From positions 25,732,701 through 25,796,700 of the forward strand of contig CM064512.1 of assembly GCA_032716605.1 (NCBI GenBank): a stretch of DNA of 64,000 nucleotides, in the 5' to 3' direction. A program made the translations under genes and the position numbers. Under the pieces are notes generated by a model. The model saw only the letters and a list, made by a program, of their open reading frames with translations. It ran no database searches and was not told where the DNA came from. This stretch comes from Paralithodes platypus (taxonomy: Eukaryota; Arthropoda; Malacostraca; Decapoda; Lithodidae). Positions 21,468 through 32,568 of the stretch are shown one piece after another; within the stretch, counting starts at the first letter, position 1, and every line of letters starts with the position of its first letter.

Positions 21468-22027
21468 ATCAAGGAAACCGGCCACAAATTTTCCTGGAAA
21501 TTTGCAAGTCACCCATTAAATGAACATAACCTAGGCTATACATCATATTAATATAGGCTAGCCTATGTTTCAACTTTCGGAAAAAACGTTTTCAATTACT
21601 TTGAAAAAGTTAATTTTTACCTCCTGTTATCCACAGCCAAAACTGAAGAATGCAGAGTAGGCTAAATACCGTAGACTTCATTCAAGTTTCTTTGGGCGAC
21701 CGTCAACCTTTTATTAATTACATACCAAACCAGCGGGGGTGTGGGGGCGGCAGCCCCCACCTAATATAGGCCTACTAGGTTAGGTTAGGTAAGGTTGTTA
21801 GGTTAGGCTAATATTACCCCTTATTTTTGTCTTTTACCCCTCAATTTCCCTGTACTGTACTTCATAGCCGTCCCCACTATCGGGGGCCGTATCTTAAGAT
21901 TGTTGGATAATTGGGAAAACGTTTTTTCTGAAAGTTGAAGCATATATTAATATGATGTATAGGTTACGTTCATTCGATGGGTGACTTCCAAATTTCCAGG
22001 AAAATTCGTGGCCGGTTTCCTTGATAT
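21468..22027. repeat. large imperfect inverted repeat
   Basis: ATCAAGGAAACCGGCCAC...AAACGTTTTC (21468-21595) is mirrored at 21910-22027 (GAAAACGTTTTTTCTG...GTGGCCGGTTTCCTTGAT). The arms are about 120 bp. The roughly 310-bp centre contains the GC-rich/TTAGG module (21740-21810). It may be two relics in opposite orientation or a foldback element. Confidence 0.8.
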
Positions 22028-22166
22028 TTTCCGTGGAGGGTTTATGGCGTGTGTGTAATGTGGGGAAATGTTCGTTTATTGTATAGGCTAATTATGTCAT
22101 AGGCTATAGTTCTCTCGATTCATAATGTGTAGGTTAGGTTAGGTTAGGTTAGGTTAGGTGGCAAGA

Positions 22167-22393
22167 ATGTAGTTACCGGGTGTACCGCCCGTCTTGTTCA
22201 CACTACGCGGACGCTCGGCCTGTTCCCGTCTATTTTTATTGCCTTTGGATACAAAAATACATTACCCTAACCAAACAACCTAACCTAACCTAACCTAGGC
22301 CTAGTATTATAGATTTATAAGTATTTATTTTATTATAAGTATTTATAGATGATTTATGTTGTATGTCGTTAGTGGTACACCCGGTAACTACAT
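22167..22393. mobile_element. 227-bp MITE carrying TTAGG-type repeats, copy A
   Basis: Ends ATGTAGTTACCGGGTGTACC and GGTACACCCGGTAACTACAT are exact mirrors of about 20 bp. The interior has a CCTAACCTAACCTAACCTA tract and AT-rich sequence. The same unit, inverted, is copy B. Confidence 0.88.
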
Positions 22394-22485
22394 CCTTCCC
22401 GGTTAGGTTAGGTTAGGTTAATTACGAGTTGTCCCGTAATTAAGACGGGGCCGAGCTGTCTCGCCGTGGGCCGAGCTGGGGATGG

Positions 22486-23238
22486 ATGTAGTTACCGGGT
22501 GGATAAATCTACAGTTATACTACCCCAATTTTGTCACTATTCTGTTGGTACTAATGGGTTAATATTATTAGTAGTAGACTTAGTATGGTTTGATGATGCA
22601 CAGAAATGTATATTTGACTTGAAATAGATACATTGAAGTATTACAAACCTTTGCGAATCAATAAACAGGGAACGTGAGCTGGGTTTAGACCGCCGCGCAC
22701 CCATAAACAGGGAACGTGAGCTGGGTTTAGACCGGTCGTGAGACAGGTTAGTTTTCGGTTAGGTTAGGTTAAGTTATGTTAGGTTAGGCTAATGTTAAAA
22801 ATACAAAAATGCGACGGTCCTTGGTATTAAACAACACTGTATATAAAATAAAAAATAAAAAACAACAACAAATTACCTGAAAAACTCTTATCTGGTTGGT
22901 GATAAATTTATATCAAAATAAGTTTTTTTTTCCAGTTTCCGTGTCTGCTGAACCATCCAAAATCACGCTAAAAGGCGTGTTTTGAAGGAGGGAGGGGTAG
23001 TATAACTGTAGATTTACCAACGGGTGTACCACTACCGACATACAATATAAATCATCTATAAATACTTAAATAAAATAAATACTTATAAATCTATAATACT
23101 AGGTTAGGTTAGGTTAGGTTAGGTTGTTTGGTTAGGGTAATGTATTTTTGTATACAAAGGCAGTCAAAATAGGCGGGAACATGATGGTGAGCGTCCGTGT
23201 AGTGTAAACAAGACGGGCGGTACACCCGGTAACTACAT
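22486..23238. mobile_element. MITE carrying TTAGG-type repeats, copy B, interrupted
   Basis: The left tip ATGTAGTTACCGGGTG (22486-22501) is separated from the rest (CGGGTGTACC from 23021) by a 519-bp insertion. Without it the copy is about 228 bp and is the inverted counterpart of copy A, including four AGGTT units near 23101-23125. Confidence 0.85.
22502..23020. mobile_element. 519-bp TIR element nested in the TTAGG MITE
   Basis: Inverted ends TAAATCTACAGTTATACTACCCC (22504-22526, mirrored at 22994-23016, written here as TAAATCTACAG and TTATACTACCCC) are bracketed by CGGGTG at 22496-22501 and 23021-23026, a 6-bp target duplication. The interior is non-coding and includes a tandem GGAACGTGAGCTGGGTTTAG near 22667 and 22707. 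Confidence 0.8.
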
Positions 23239-23720
23239 TTTTGCCCCGAGCTGTCCCGTGGGCCGAGTAGTCTAGCATTCGCGCCTATACACAGTATACA
23301 GTATTTCGATAATGGATATTGGTCGTACATCGTGGGCTAGACTTAGCTGTCATGATGGTGTAATAGTTAGCGTGCTGGCGTTCTATATGTGGTGACTCGA
23401 GTGTCAAGTTAGAATATCCGGTAACGTCCAAGTGACCCAACAAGACTACATCGGCCTTATTTACCATGTTCTTTATATTTGTCTTCAAGGAATATAGGCT
23501 AGCCTAGTGTTATATAGTTGATTTTGAGTGGAGAATTTTCCTAAACTTACCCATTATCTATCAATCTGAAGATACAGTGTCAAATTGCGCCATTTATTGG
23601 GTGAATCGCGCTTTTACAGTAGGTAAGGGAAATTGTGGGGTACATTGGATACACGATGGGTTGAGGGGGGGCATTGCCCCTCCCTCACCCCCCCCCTTGA
23701 TTTATTGTCATCCTCATATA

Positions 23721-25460
23721 CGGTAAGGCGGGGTGGATTCGCCGCGGACCGTAGATACTTGTCCAAAAAAAATTGGTCATAAATCCAAATAAGTATGGAA
23801 TTGATTCTAGGTATCTTTATAGTAGCCTACGTGTAGATGATGATAGAACACAAACATGCATAGTTGTCATTTATTTAACGAAGACAAATATTTTTTCATA
23901 ATTTTACAACCTGAAAAATATGTAAGCGGTCGTGAGCATATTTCGTGGCGGCGACCTTACCTCTCCCACCTGTGTTACAAGATGGTTGTTTATGATTTCT
24001 AAGTGGAAACTAACCCTCTTTCTCTTTGTTTCAGGCAAGAATTTATAAATATATAATTTATAATTTTATAATACTCCTAGGTCTACAGTTTTATACAAAA
24101 ATACTTGGATTATATCAATATAATAATAAAACATCTTAATTGTTACTTTTGCAGAGTAATTGGGGGTAAAATTTCCGCGGCAGGATGAAATAATTGATAA
24201 TATATGGCAGCGGCGATTTCACCCCTCACTATGGGGTGGATCCGCCGCGCGATTAACTTTTTTCGCCACCCCATTACAAACCTTTATGTTTTGTTTTTTC
24301 ACATAACAATGATATGAACGTGTGCAGGAAGGCCTGAATGTAAAAGTTATGTAACAAAAACTTCTGAATGACTTGCCTGAAGTTATAACTAATGGAAGTG
24401 AGGTATACCTGTATGCGGATGACACTAAACTGTATAGAAGAGTGAGGAGTAAGGAAGATATGGGTTTGCTTCAAGGAGATGTGGAGGGCATGAAGGGATG
24501 GTCTGAGCATTGGTTAATGCCTTTTCATCCAAAAAAAATGCAAGTACATGCGGATTGGGACCAGCAAGATAGACAAGGTAGGATACAGTATGTATGAAGC
24601 GATGGAGGAAGTGAGTGCAGAAAAGGATATAGGAGTAGTGATAGACAATAAGTTAAATTTCTCAGAACATTTAGCGGAAAAGATAAACAAAGCCAATAGA
24701 TTTGTAGGGCTGATAAGGAGGACATTTGTGTCACTTGACGAAGAAATCTTCAGGAATCTCTATACAGCGCTGGTTAGGCCGCACCTTGAATATGCAAACC
24801 AGGTGTGGGCTCCATATATGGTAAAGGATATAGAAGCAGTGGAGAAAGTGCAGAGGAGAGCTAGCAAGCTGGTACCAACGTTGAAGAACGCGGGCTATGA
24901 GCAGAGGTTGAGGACACTGGGGATTCCGACACTGGCATATAGGAGAAAGAGAGGGGATATGACAGAGACTTTAAAGATAGTGTCAGGAAAGTACGATGAG
25001 GATGTGTGTGAAGGTATCTCCTTGATGCGGGAGGGAACAAGAACGAGAGGACACTCTAAGAAAATTTACAAAGAAAGAAATAGGCTTGAGAAGGCAAAGA
25101 ACTCATTTTGTGATAGAGTGGTAAATGAGTGGAACGCACTGCCCCAGTATGTAGTCGATTCCGAATCAATAAGGGAGTTTGAAAGTAATCTTGATAAAGT
25201 ATGGGGAAGACAAGATTTGAAGTTTGATTATAAAACAAAAATACAGAATAGTAAAAATGTTGCGTCTGCTACCGCCGCCGCCAACACCGTGAACGACCGC
25301 AGCAGTGCAAGTACTGGTACTGAGCTGGATACACAGGCATAGTTTGCCTTTTTCCAGAGGATCTACTGTAAGAAACTGTAAGAAACTGTAAGAATACTGA
25401 TTCAGGTGGATGCTGTTATTAAAAAAACACGTTTCGCGGCGAATCCACCCCACCTTACCC
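23721..25460. mobile_element. TIR element with TA target, hosting a CR1-like fragment
   Basis: CGGTAAGGCGGGGTGGATTC at 23721 and the mirror of GGGTAAGGTGGGGTGGATTC at 25460 match at 24 of 26 positions through CGCCGCG, with TA outside each end. A partial internal copy (GGGGTGGATCCGCCGCG) is at 24233. The only coding sequence is the LINE piece at 24363-25385. Tc1/mariner or pogo affinity is a guess from the TA target. Confidence 0.68.
24363..25385 (+). pseudogene. CR1-like reverse transcriptase C-terminal half
   Basis: The fragment begins at LLNDLPEVI, just past where the RT motif PQGS would be, so it is 5' truncated. LYADDTKLYRR, with the catalytic pair intact, lies near 24411. A frameshift between about 24540 and 24565 leads into the second frame (24548-25342) with DIGVVIDNKLNFSEH, RPHLEYANQVWAP, KVQRRASKLVP, RKRGDMTETLKI, TRTRGHSKKI and RVVNEWNALP. 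The C-terminus carries an unusual Ala/Ser/Thr-rich tail. Three copies of the 10-bp unit TGTAAGAAAC form the 3' tail at about 25367-25394, as in CR1-type elements. Confidence 0.82.
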
Positions 25461-26029
25461 TATGTAGATCTGTAAGGGGGCAAAAACAGGTTGCCGGTAT
25501 TTCGTTTTTGTGAGTAACGCTCACACCATTTATTGGGTGAATCGCACTCACCGCATCTTTCAAAACAAGAAGAAGAAGGAGGTCAAGTCGAAGGATTCGT
25601 TGTGCGCAATGCTTTGTTTACGGTCGGGACTTGTTATTTTTCAGTCTAGGCTAATCGGGTTTTTTCAAGTATCGATAACATAATTCCTCCATGCGGACTA
25701 GGCCTATAATGAGAAAAATATGGCGAGTATTGGTCCCTATTTTCCCTAATAAATTGTTTCTAATAGGGCGGATGTAGTGTCCTTGAAGATTATCGAATAT
25801 CCAAGTGGACCATAGGCTATGCATTAATTAATTTAATTTTAGGACCTAGGCTATTGGTTGGTGCAATGCAGCAATGTATTAGCCTATGGTGGTTAATGTA
25901 AAGAATAAAATGTTTGATTAATTCCAACGCCATAGACTAGGCCTAGGCCTATAGGCTATATATTATCAATATATATTTTTTTTACCTTGGGCATAGGCTA
26001 TAGGCTAGGCTAGGCCTACCCCATTGCTG
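25461..26029. other. no gene recognised
   Basis: A direct repeat of CCATTTATTGGGTGAATCGC (23589 and 25528) brackets the 23721-25460 element at a distance. The rest is AGGCCTA-rich intergenic sequence. Confidence 0.5.
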
Positions 26030-26225
26030 AGGATGGTCGATGTCGATGTGGGCACCCACCGAGATGAGGTGATATCATAGTTAGCCTACCGATATAGGTG
26101 GTCATCTACACCACCATCTGGGCAGTCGGTATTTCCGAAACAACTATACCACGGGAGGCTCGAACCCACTCACTTCTGTCAGCGGACTGACTCTCACATA
26201 GTCGCTCTACCCAGACCGATAGTGT
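26030..26225 (-). mobile_element. tRNA-derived SINE, minus strand
   Basis: On the minus strand TGGGTAGAGCGA (A box, 26213-26202) and GGTTCGAGCC (B box, 26166-26157) lie in a tRNA-like 75-nt head, followed by a body with ACCACCTATATCGG and GATGAGGATGGTC-like sequence. The acceptor stem does not close and there is no mature tRNA 3' end, so it is a SINE. Confidence 0.7.
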
Positions 26226-27371
26226 TCAAAATTATCGGAATACAAAAATGTAAATGTTAAGGTAGCTAGTTGATACCTTTGTTTTGCCATGTCCGAAAGT
26301 AAAATTAATCCCACTACCCACTATGTATAACTTCTAATATCCTATATCTAGGCCTACTACACCTTGACCTTAAACATACCGTAGCTACTCACTAGCTAGT
26401 TAGGCCTACCCTGTAATTGTACAGTATCTAATCTATATTTTTAGTTATCCCAGAATTCAACTTTAGCCTACTGACTGTAAACTCGTACAGATACATACAC
26501 ACATGCAGATTATACAGTATAACTTAGGTCCTAGAATCCAAGTGTAGTATCCTATATAGCCTACAGTAGATTAAAACCTAACTAAAAACACTATGGATTC
26601 AGAATTTGCATGTCCACTCTGTAGTCATGTTTCTAAGTCAATAAAAACTTATGTAAGCCATTCCCAGTTCCAATTGATAGCTTCCTTGAAAATCCTACCA
26701 CAAACTTCTGGCCAAGGCTAACGAGCCCCACCTCCCCTTAGAGGGAATCCCTCCTCATTCTGTATAAAGCTTTCCTCCGCTGTCAGCACCAATGATGTCT
26801 ACCTTATAGGGAAACACTGTTGAGATAGGCTATACTGTAGAGTCTCTCCGCTGTCAGCGCCGTTGCTGTTTCCCTAGCGATTCGTTGAGGGCAGGGACGC
26901 TACCCCCATGTTGAATGAAATAACCAACTGCTTATTACTACCTGCATATTAGGCCTCTTTATTTCAGAGGGTCACATTAGCTAGTGCTTAAAATTTCACA
27001 ATTATATACTGTACTGCAATTCTGTTTGGCATACCAGTAATTACTAAATTCTCTTCTCAGTTAATGCAGAGTAAAGTAGTGATTGCTGTTGGAGGTGATG
27101 AATAAGAGACATTAAAGCAGGCAAATTATTATTATGAACCGGAAACTTGTCACAAAAGTTCCATACAAGAAACTGAAGAGCTTTGGTCTGGAGCTGGTGA
27201 CAGCTAAGAAGCAAGATGGATACGAGGCAGATGATAGTAGTGATACCGGTAGTGTAAACAGTGGAGAGTCCGGAGACACATTAGTTTTGGGCTCAGTCGA
27301 GGCTACCATAAATATGACCGCTCCCAATTTTGCCTTTTAAAACCAAAAAGAGTTAGGTACCGTACAGTATA
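26226..27371. other. no gene recognised
   Basis: AT-rich, AGGCCTA-rich sequence. CTCCGCTGTCAGC occurs twice (about 26775 and 26858). A 68-codon frame at 27134-27340 (Lys-rich start, Ser/Gly/Asp-rich middle) has no domain; an exon cannot be ruled out. Confidence 0.4.
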
Positions 27372-27703
27372 CAGTCAGTCCTCCGGTAACGCGGCTAATG
27401 TGTTCTGATAACCTCCCGTGTTTGTAACTGCGTTACAAAAGCCATGTGTGTACATGTTAAACGTACCTTGGTGTTCTAGGGGTTTCCACAAAGTCCACTT
27501 TTTTCTCCATAGAAGCCTATGTTATAATAATTAAATCAATTATAAAGGTTATTTGACATGTGCATCGAGTTGATTTGCCGATTGCAACAACTCTTACCTC
27601 TGAATAAATATTTTGATTAGGCTAGGCTAGTAAAGGAGTCACAACAGTCCCGCCATTTTCGATCGAAGCTCTAAAATCCCGCCTAAAACTCGCCGTCTTA
27701 TTT

Positions 27704-28003
27704 CTCACCTCACACAATAACTACACAATGTAGTGTTCTAGTCTTGACCCAATGCACGGCAACGACCGTATCTAGCTCTGGTATGCATAAACACTTGGTT
27801 AGGACGTTTATTTGCAGAGATATGAGCATCAGTAAATGACGAAAGTCGGGATTAATGGTTTTTGCGGCCAACATAGCCTAGCCACGCATTGCACACAACG
27901 ACAACACACACACACACACACACTCACTCGACATAGCCAAACAAACAATAACATACGTGTGTTTCTGTAATTATTCTCACCTCGCACAATAACTACACAA
28001 TGT
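27704..28003. repeat. 267-bp satellite unit, left of the LINE
   Basis: It contains GTTCTAGTCTTGACCCAATG, GCATAAACACTTGGTTAGG, an (AC)n tract and CAAACAATAACATACGTGTG, the same order as the array at 32569-34318. The LINE insertion separates it from that array. Confidence 0.9.
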
Positions 28004-28018
28004 TGTTGTTTTTGTTCC

Positions 28019-30593
28019 CTAAGCTGCCTGGCCGAACAGCCCCGAGTCCCTGAGGAAGGCCATGGCCACGATCGGGCTTTCCCACAGAGCTCTCATTGAG
28101 TGTAGATTGTGTTTTTGGCGTAAGTGGTTGTGTGAAATGCAGTCTTCTATGATGTGTTTAATGGTATGGGGTGCTGTGTTACATCCCGGGCAGGCGTCGA
28201 CAACGGAGTCATCCAGTCTCTTCTGATAGCTCAGGAGAGCTGGATGGTGTCCGCATCTCAGCCTGGCCAGGTGGACTCTGTCCTCGCGAGGAAGGGAGGA
28301 TTCGGAAGGATGGATTTCGGGAGGACGTGCATGCAGCTGCGTGTTGTCTGTGAGTGAGTGGATGGATCGGCGAGAGATATGAGTATGGATGTGCTTCTGG
28401 AAGTTGGTTTGGGATGGGCAGGGAGGGAGAGAGGACAATAATTGTGTGTGATACCGTGTGCTGGGTGTTGTTTTGATATTTCTTGGTGTCTGTGGGTGTG
28501 TTGCCATGTAGTTTAGTGGGTGGTCTTGGTTCGTGGAGGCTGCTGCCAGGAATTGAGTGCCTCTCATGTCCAGATGGTCTTTGACTTTGAGGGTTTTGGT
28601 TTCTTGATGTAGGTGATCTGTGGGTGCAGTAGCTGTGCAGCCTGTAATGATCTTCAGGGCTTTGTTTTGAATAGTCTGTAAGGTCGTATGATGTGTTTCA
28701 GCTAGGTTAGAAGCCCAGGCTGGGCTTGCGTATTCCATCACTGATCTTATGTATTGTTTATATACTGTGGTGGTAGTTTCTTTGTTGTGTCCAAATTTTG
28801 TGTGAGCAAGTGACCTGAGGGCGTTAAGTCTGGGTGTCAGTTTCTTTTTAATGTTTGTGGTGTGCTCTTTGAATGTCATATGAGTATCATATGTTACTCC
28901 TAGGATTTTGGGTGTGTGTGTATGTGTTAGGGGTGTGTTGTTTATGGTGAGTTGAGGGATATATTCGTGTTCTGTCCAGCTTGAGCAGGGTTGCGGTGGA
29001 TTTGGCTGGGGCTAGATTAAGTCTGTTTGTAGTGCACCAGCCATGTAGTGTGTTGAGATAGGGTTGAAGGAGATCTGTTGCTCTTTTTGGGTCATGGTGT
29101 GTGCATGTGAGTGTTATGTCATCTGCATAGGAGGCTAAGTTTATTTGGGGCGAATTGGGTGTAGTTATATCGTGCATGTACAGATTGAAGAGTGCGGGCG
29201 ATAGGACGGATCCTTGTGGGACTCCGTTTGGAAAGTTTCTGATTTTAGATGACTGACCGGCAAAAGATACGTGTGCACATCTGCCTGCTAGGAAGTTGGC
29301 CAGCCACCTTTTTGTGTTGTTGTGCATGTTTGTGTTGTAGATTTTGTTTGTTAGGTTGTGGCGGGGGATGGCATCGAAGGCTTTACTAATGTCGAGTGTG
29401 GCTAATAGTGATCTGTGTGGTGGTCTAGCTGAGTTGATGCCGTCAAAAGCTCTTTGTGTAAGGTCTGTGAGAAGAGTGTTTGTGGAGTGCAGTGGCCTAA
29501 AGCCATGTTGTGTTGGAGCTAGGGGTAGGTCGGGTGTAATTAGTTGTAATACTAGGCGTTCCATGACTTTGGAGGGGGAGCAAAGGAGTGTGATGGGGCG
29601 GTGCGAGGCGGGTAGCGTGGGGTCTTTGTTGGGTTTGGGGAATGTGGTGATGATACCACGCTTCCAAATGTCTGGTATTGTGTTGTGTGAATAGCTGTAG
29701 TTTGATATGTTAGTGAGTGCTTGTATGCCTTGTGGTCCCATGTGTCTGAGGTGTATGTTGCTTATGTTGTCTAGGCCACAGGCAGGTGAGTGCTTGAGAT
29801 TGTTAATGATATGCTTTGTCTGGTGATTGGTGAAGGGTGTATAGTCAGGGTCTGTGGGGAATTGTCTCTAACGTCCGATGACACGTCGGTAGTCTTTGTG
29901 AGGTTTTAGGTGGCTGACATGTGAGAAGTGATTGATGAGAGTGTTTGCTTTTTGTTTACATGAAGGAGTAGAGTCTGTTGTTGTGATTGCAGCATGTGAT
30001 TGTGTTGTGTTGCTGTTGCAAAGTGTGATGCTGTTTAGTGTTTTGTAGAGTTTTTTGGGGGTTTGTTTTGTGATCAAGTGTTTGTAGGAAGTTATTCCAA
30101 TTTAGTTTTTGTTGTTCTTGTATTTTGTTGTTAGTTTGGGTGTTGAGTGCTTGAATTTGTTGTGTGATGTCTTGTGTGTGGGGTGCTGGGGAGTGTTTCA
30201 GTACGTCGCGTTGCCTGATGAGGTTTTGAATTTCTGGTGTGAAGTTGGGGTTGTGTCTTTTTCTGTTACCTCTTGGAATGTGTTTCTTGTCAGCGTATTG
30301 GATAGTTTTATTGAGTATGAGTACAGCATTGTTGATGTTAGTGATGGGTGTACTGTTTAGAGTTGTGAAGTGTTGTTCTGTCTTATTTGTGAATGCTTCC
30401 CAGTTAGCTCTTTTATAATTGGTGTATGTGTGTTTGTGGCTAGCTGGGGTGAGTCTGGTTTTGGTGGTACTAATGATTGGGAGGTGGTCAGAGCCTAAGG
30501 TTCTGACCACCCTCCAGGATGTTGTGGGGGCGAGTTCTGGGGAGCAAAAGGTGATGTCTGGAGATGATGGGTTATAGAGGGCTTGGTGAGGAA
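28019..30593 (-). pseudogene. LINE ORF2, lightly damaged; continues at 32495-32568
   Basis: The endonuclease starts at 32568 (GLVLQNQTDNLIILND), resumes at 30593 (NPSSPDITFC) and reaches GSDHLPII near 30490. The linker runs to about 29956. The reverse transcriptase (29741-28887) has HRPITLLCS, LATLDISKAFDAIP, NGVPQGSVLSPALF and LASYADDITL, with the catalytic residues intact. A one-base frameshift near 28980 leads to the last frame (28879-28019) with YIRSVMEYASPAW and a Cys/His cluster CPGCN...HIIEDC. A further interruption lies between 29750 and 29956. It is a non-functional but fairly recent copy. Confidence 0.85.
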
Positions 30594-30599
30594 TATGGG

Positions 30600-32486
30600 G
30601 AAAAACTCCATTTATTGGTCACCAATTTTCCCATGGATTTTTTTATTTTTCCCTGTTAGTTTTCATCAATATATAGTGTTTAGAAATAATTAGAACCCTC
30701 GGCGAAACCGTTTTCCCCATTATACAACGATCTTAAGACACGCCGCCCGATAGTGGGGAGGGCTATGAAGTACAGGGAAAATGAGGGGTTAAATACGTAA
30801 AACGGCGATACAAACGTATTCAAGCAAAACTTGGCTCGGGTTTGAAGGTATTTCAAAGGCCTAAAACCCAATATTTCGAAAACCCGAGCCAAGTTTTGGC
30901 CAAAGCTGGCTCGGATTTTGCGAGTTTGTAGACAACAAAATGACAGTAACCTCATTTAGAAATTTGGCTCAGGTTTCCCAAAATTGCAAAGCCATAAAAC
31001 CCGAATTTTGGAAAACCCGAGGCAAGTTTTGGGAAAAGTTGGCTCTGATTTTGCGAGTTTTAAGAGTAAACAAATTACACTAACCTAATTTCGATTTTTG
31101 GCTCATCATAGTGTTTACAAGCCTATACCCCTTTGAAAGGACATTAGCCTAACCTAACAACCTTACCTAACCTATCCTAGTATTATGGGTGGGGGCTGCC
31201 GCCCCCACACCCCCGCTATTTGCATCTTTGACAGATTGTTTGTGTATTTGCCTGTGAAAAGGGGGTAATTGTTTACTGTATGGCCTGCTAAAGAAAAAGG
31301 ATTTTTGAGCACAGACTAAACCAAATGTTCACTACTGTATTTACATAGCTGGTCATTAACCTAACCTAACCTAACCTAACCTAACCTAACCTAAGGTAAC
31401 CTGGGCATCCTGGGGGCTGCTGCCCCCAGACCCCCGCTGGTCTTGGGATGAAACGTGATAAAAAACACATATCTCTTACCTCATTATTCAAAGTTTGGTA
31501 TTTGGTTTAATATACACTACCCAGGTCATTTGAACAGTTCTATTGCTTCTATATATCATATAATACACCATAGAATACGTTTTTAATAACTAGAAAAAAC
31601 GAGGACTTCGATTAAACAATTACGGAAATACCTTAAAACACGAGCCAAGTTTTGCTTAAATAACTTTGTTTTCGCCGTTTTTAAACCCGCGAAAATATGA
31701 AAGCGTAATTGCATACCTTATTGAGATGTGGAGGGAGTAGGTGGGGAAGAGATGCGTCCACGTTTTCGACGAGGAGTTACGACGAGTAGTGGTTTTATTT
31801 AAAAACCAATAATGACCGCATCGCCACTGGTCTGCCGGTTCATAATAGTAACATTCGTTTGAGCAGAGTTTGCAGGAAACAGAGGTAGGCAAACAACCAT
31901 GGTCAGTAAAAACCTTAAGGGCTGCACTATTGTTCCTTGTAGTGTCAATAATCACTGAATGTGGGAGGGGTGAACAACCAGTACAAGCGGCGTTCATGAC
32001 TAAAGTGAGGAGAGACTTAAATGAAGGTGTGTATCTGTGATTGGTTCAGTGCAATGACGTAATCAAGGTCAATAAACTCACCTGATAGGTTGCTGGTTGT
32101 ATGCGTGACGGAATCTATGAGTTTAATGACGTGGTCAGAAAAAACCCCCAATAAGAATCCAGAAGTGTCTCGTGACGTATTGCGCAGGAGTTAGGAAATG
32201 AAACTCAGTATTTCCAATGAGGATTGGCAGATGGCGTGATAGTATTACAAAAGTTGAAGGATAGAGCTCTCCAGTTCACGAAAAAATGGCGTCACTGAAA
32301 GCCGCGCCGTCTATAAGAGAGTATTGACAACCGTTTTACGGTAGGTAGACATGTTGTTACCGTTTTTTTTAATAGGTTTTGCCGAGGGTTGAAACTAATT
32401 TTAATATGATGCTTAGAGCATATAGATTCCATATCTGTCTTCAAATATGTCAAAATAATTGGTGACCAATAAATGGAGTTATACTA
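30600..32486. mobile_element. 1.89-kb element with 8-bp target duplication (hAT-like)
   Basis: AATATGGG at 30592-30599 and 32487-32494 flanks it. Both inverted ends share AACTCCATTTATTGGTCACC and, further in, ACCCTCGGC(A/G)AAACC. The LINE endonuclease frame reads through when it is removed. The interior has CCCGAGCCAAGTTTT repeats, GC-rich modules (CTGCCGCCCCCACACCCCC, 31194-31212) and CCTAA tracts (31358-31393). No hAT transposase is seen; 31656-31997 is open on the minus strand without a recognised domain. Assignment to hAT rests on the 8-bp duplication alone. Confidence 0.75.
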
Positions 32487-32568
32487 AATATGGGTATGTT
32501 GATGGATGTCGTTAAGGATGATGAGGTTATCCGTTTGGTTTTGTAGTACCAGCCCTCTGTCTGTGTCT

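Larger units (their letters stand above)
28004..32568 (-). mobile_element. 5'-truncated Jockey-type LINE nested in the satellite
   Basis: ACAATGT at 27997-28003 and 32569-32575 is the target duplication. The minus-strand 3' end has an (AAC)-rich tail (28004-28018). The 5' end starts inside the endonuclease. An 8-bp-TSD element (30600-32486) interrupts it. A 141-bp 3' scrap of the same family is at 43171-43311. Confidence 0.87.

Noticed and set aside
22131..22159. A true telomere or telomere-fusion site
   Set aside because: TTAGG tracts are only 3-7 units, occur in both orientations, and several lie inside mobile-element copies.
27134..27340. 68-codon frame as a host exon
   Set aside because: It has no splice sites that clearly frame it and no recognised domain; kept only as a remark in the intergenic entry.
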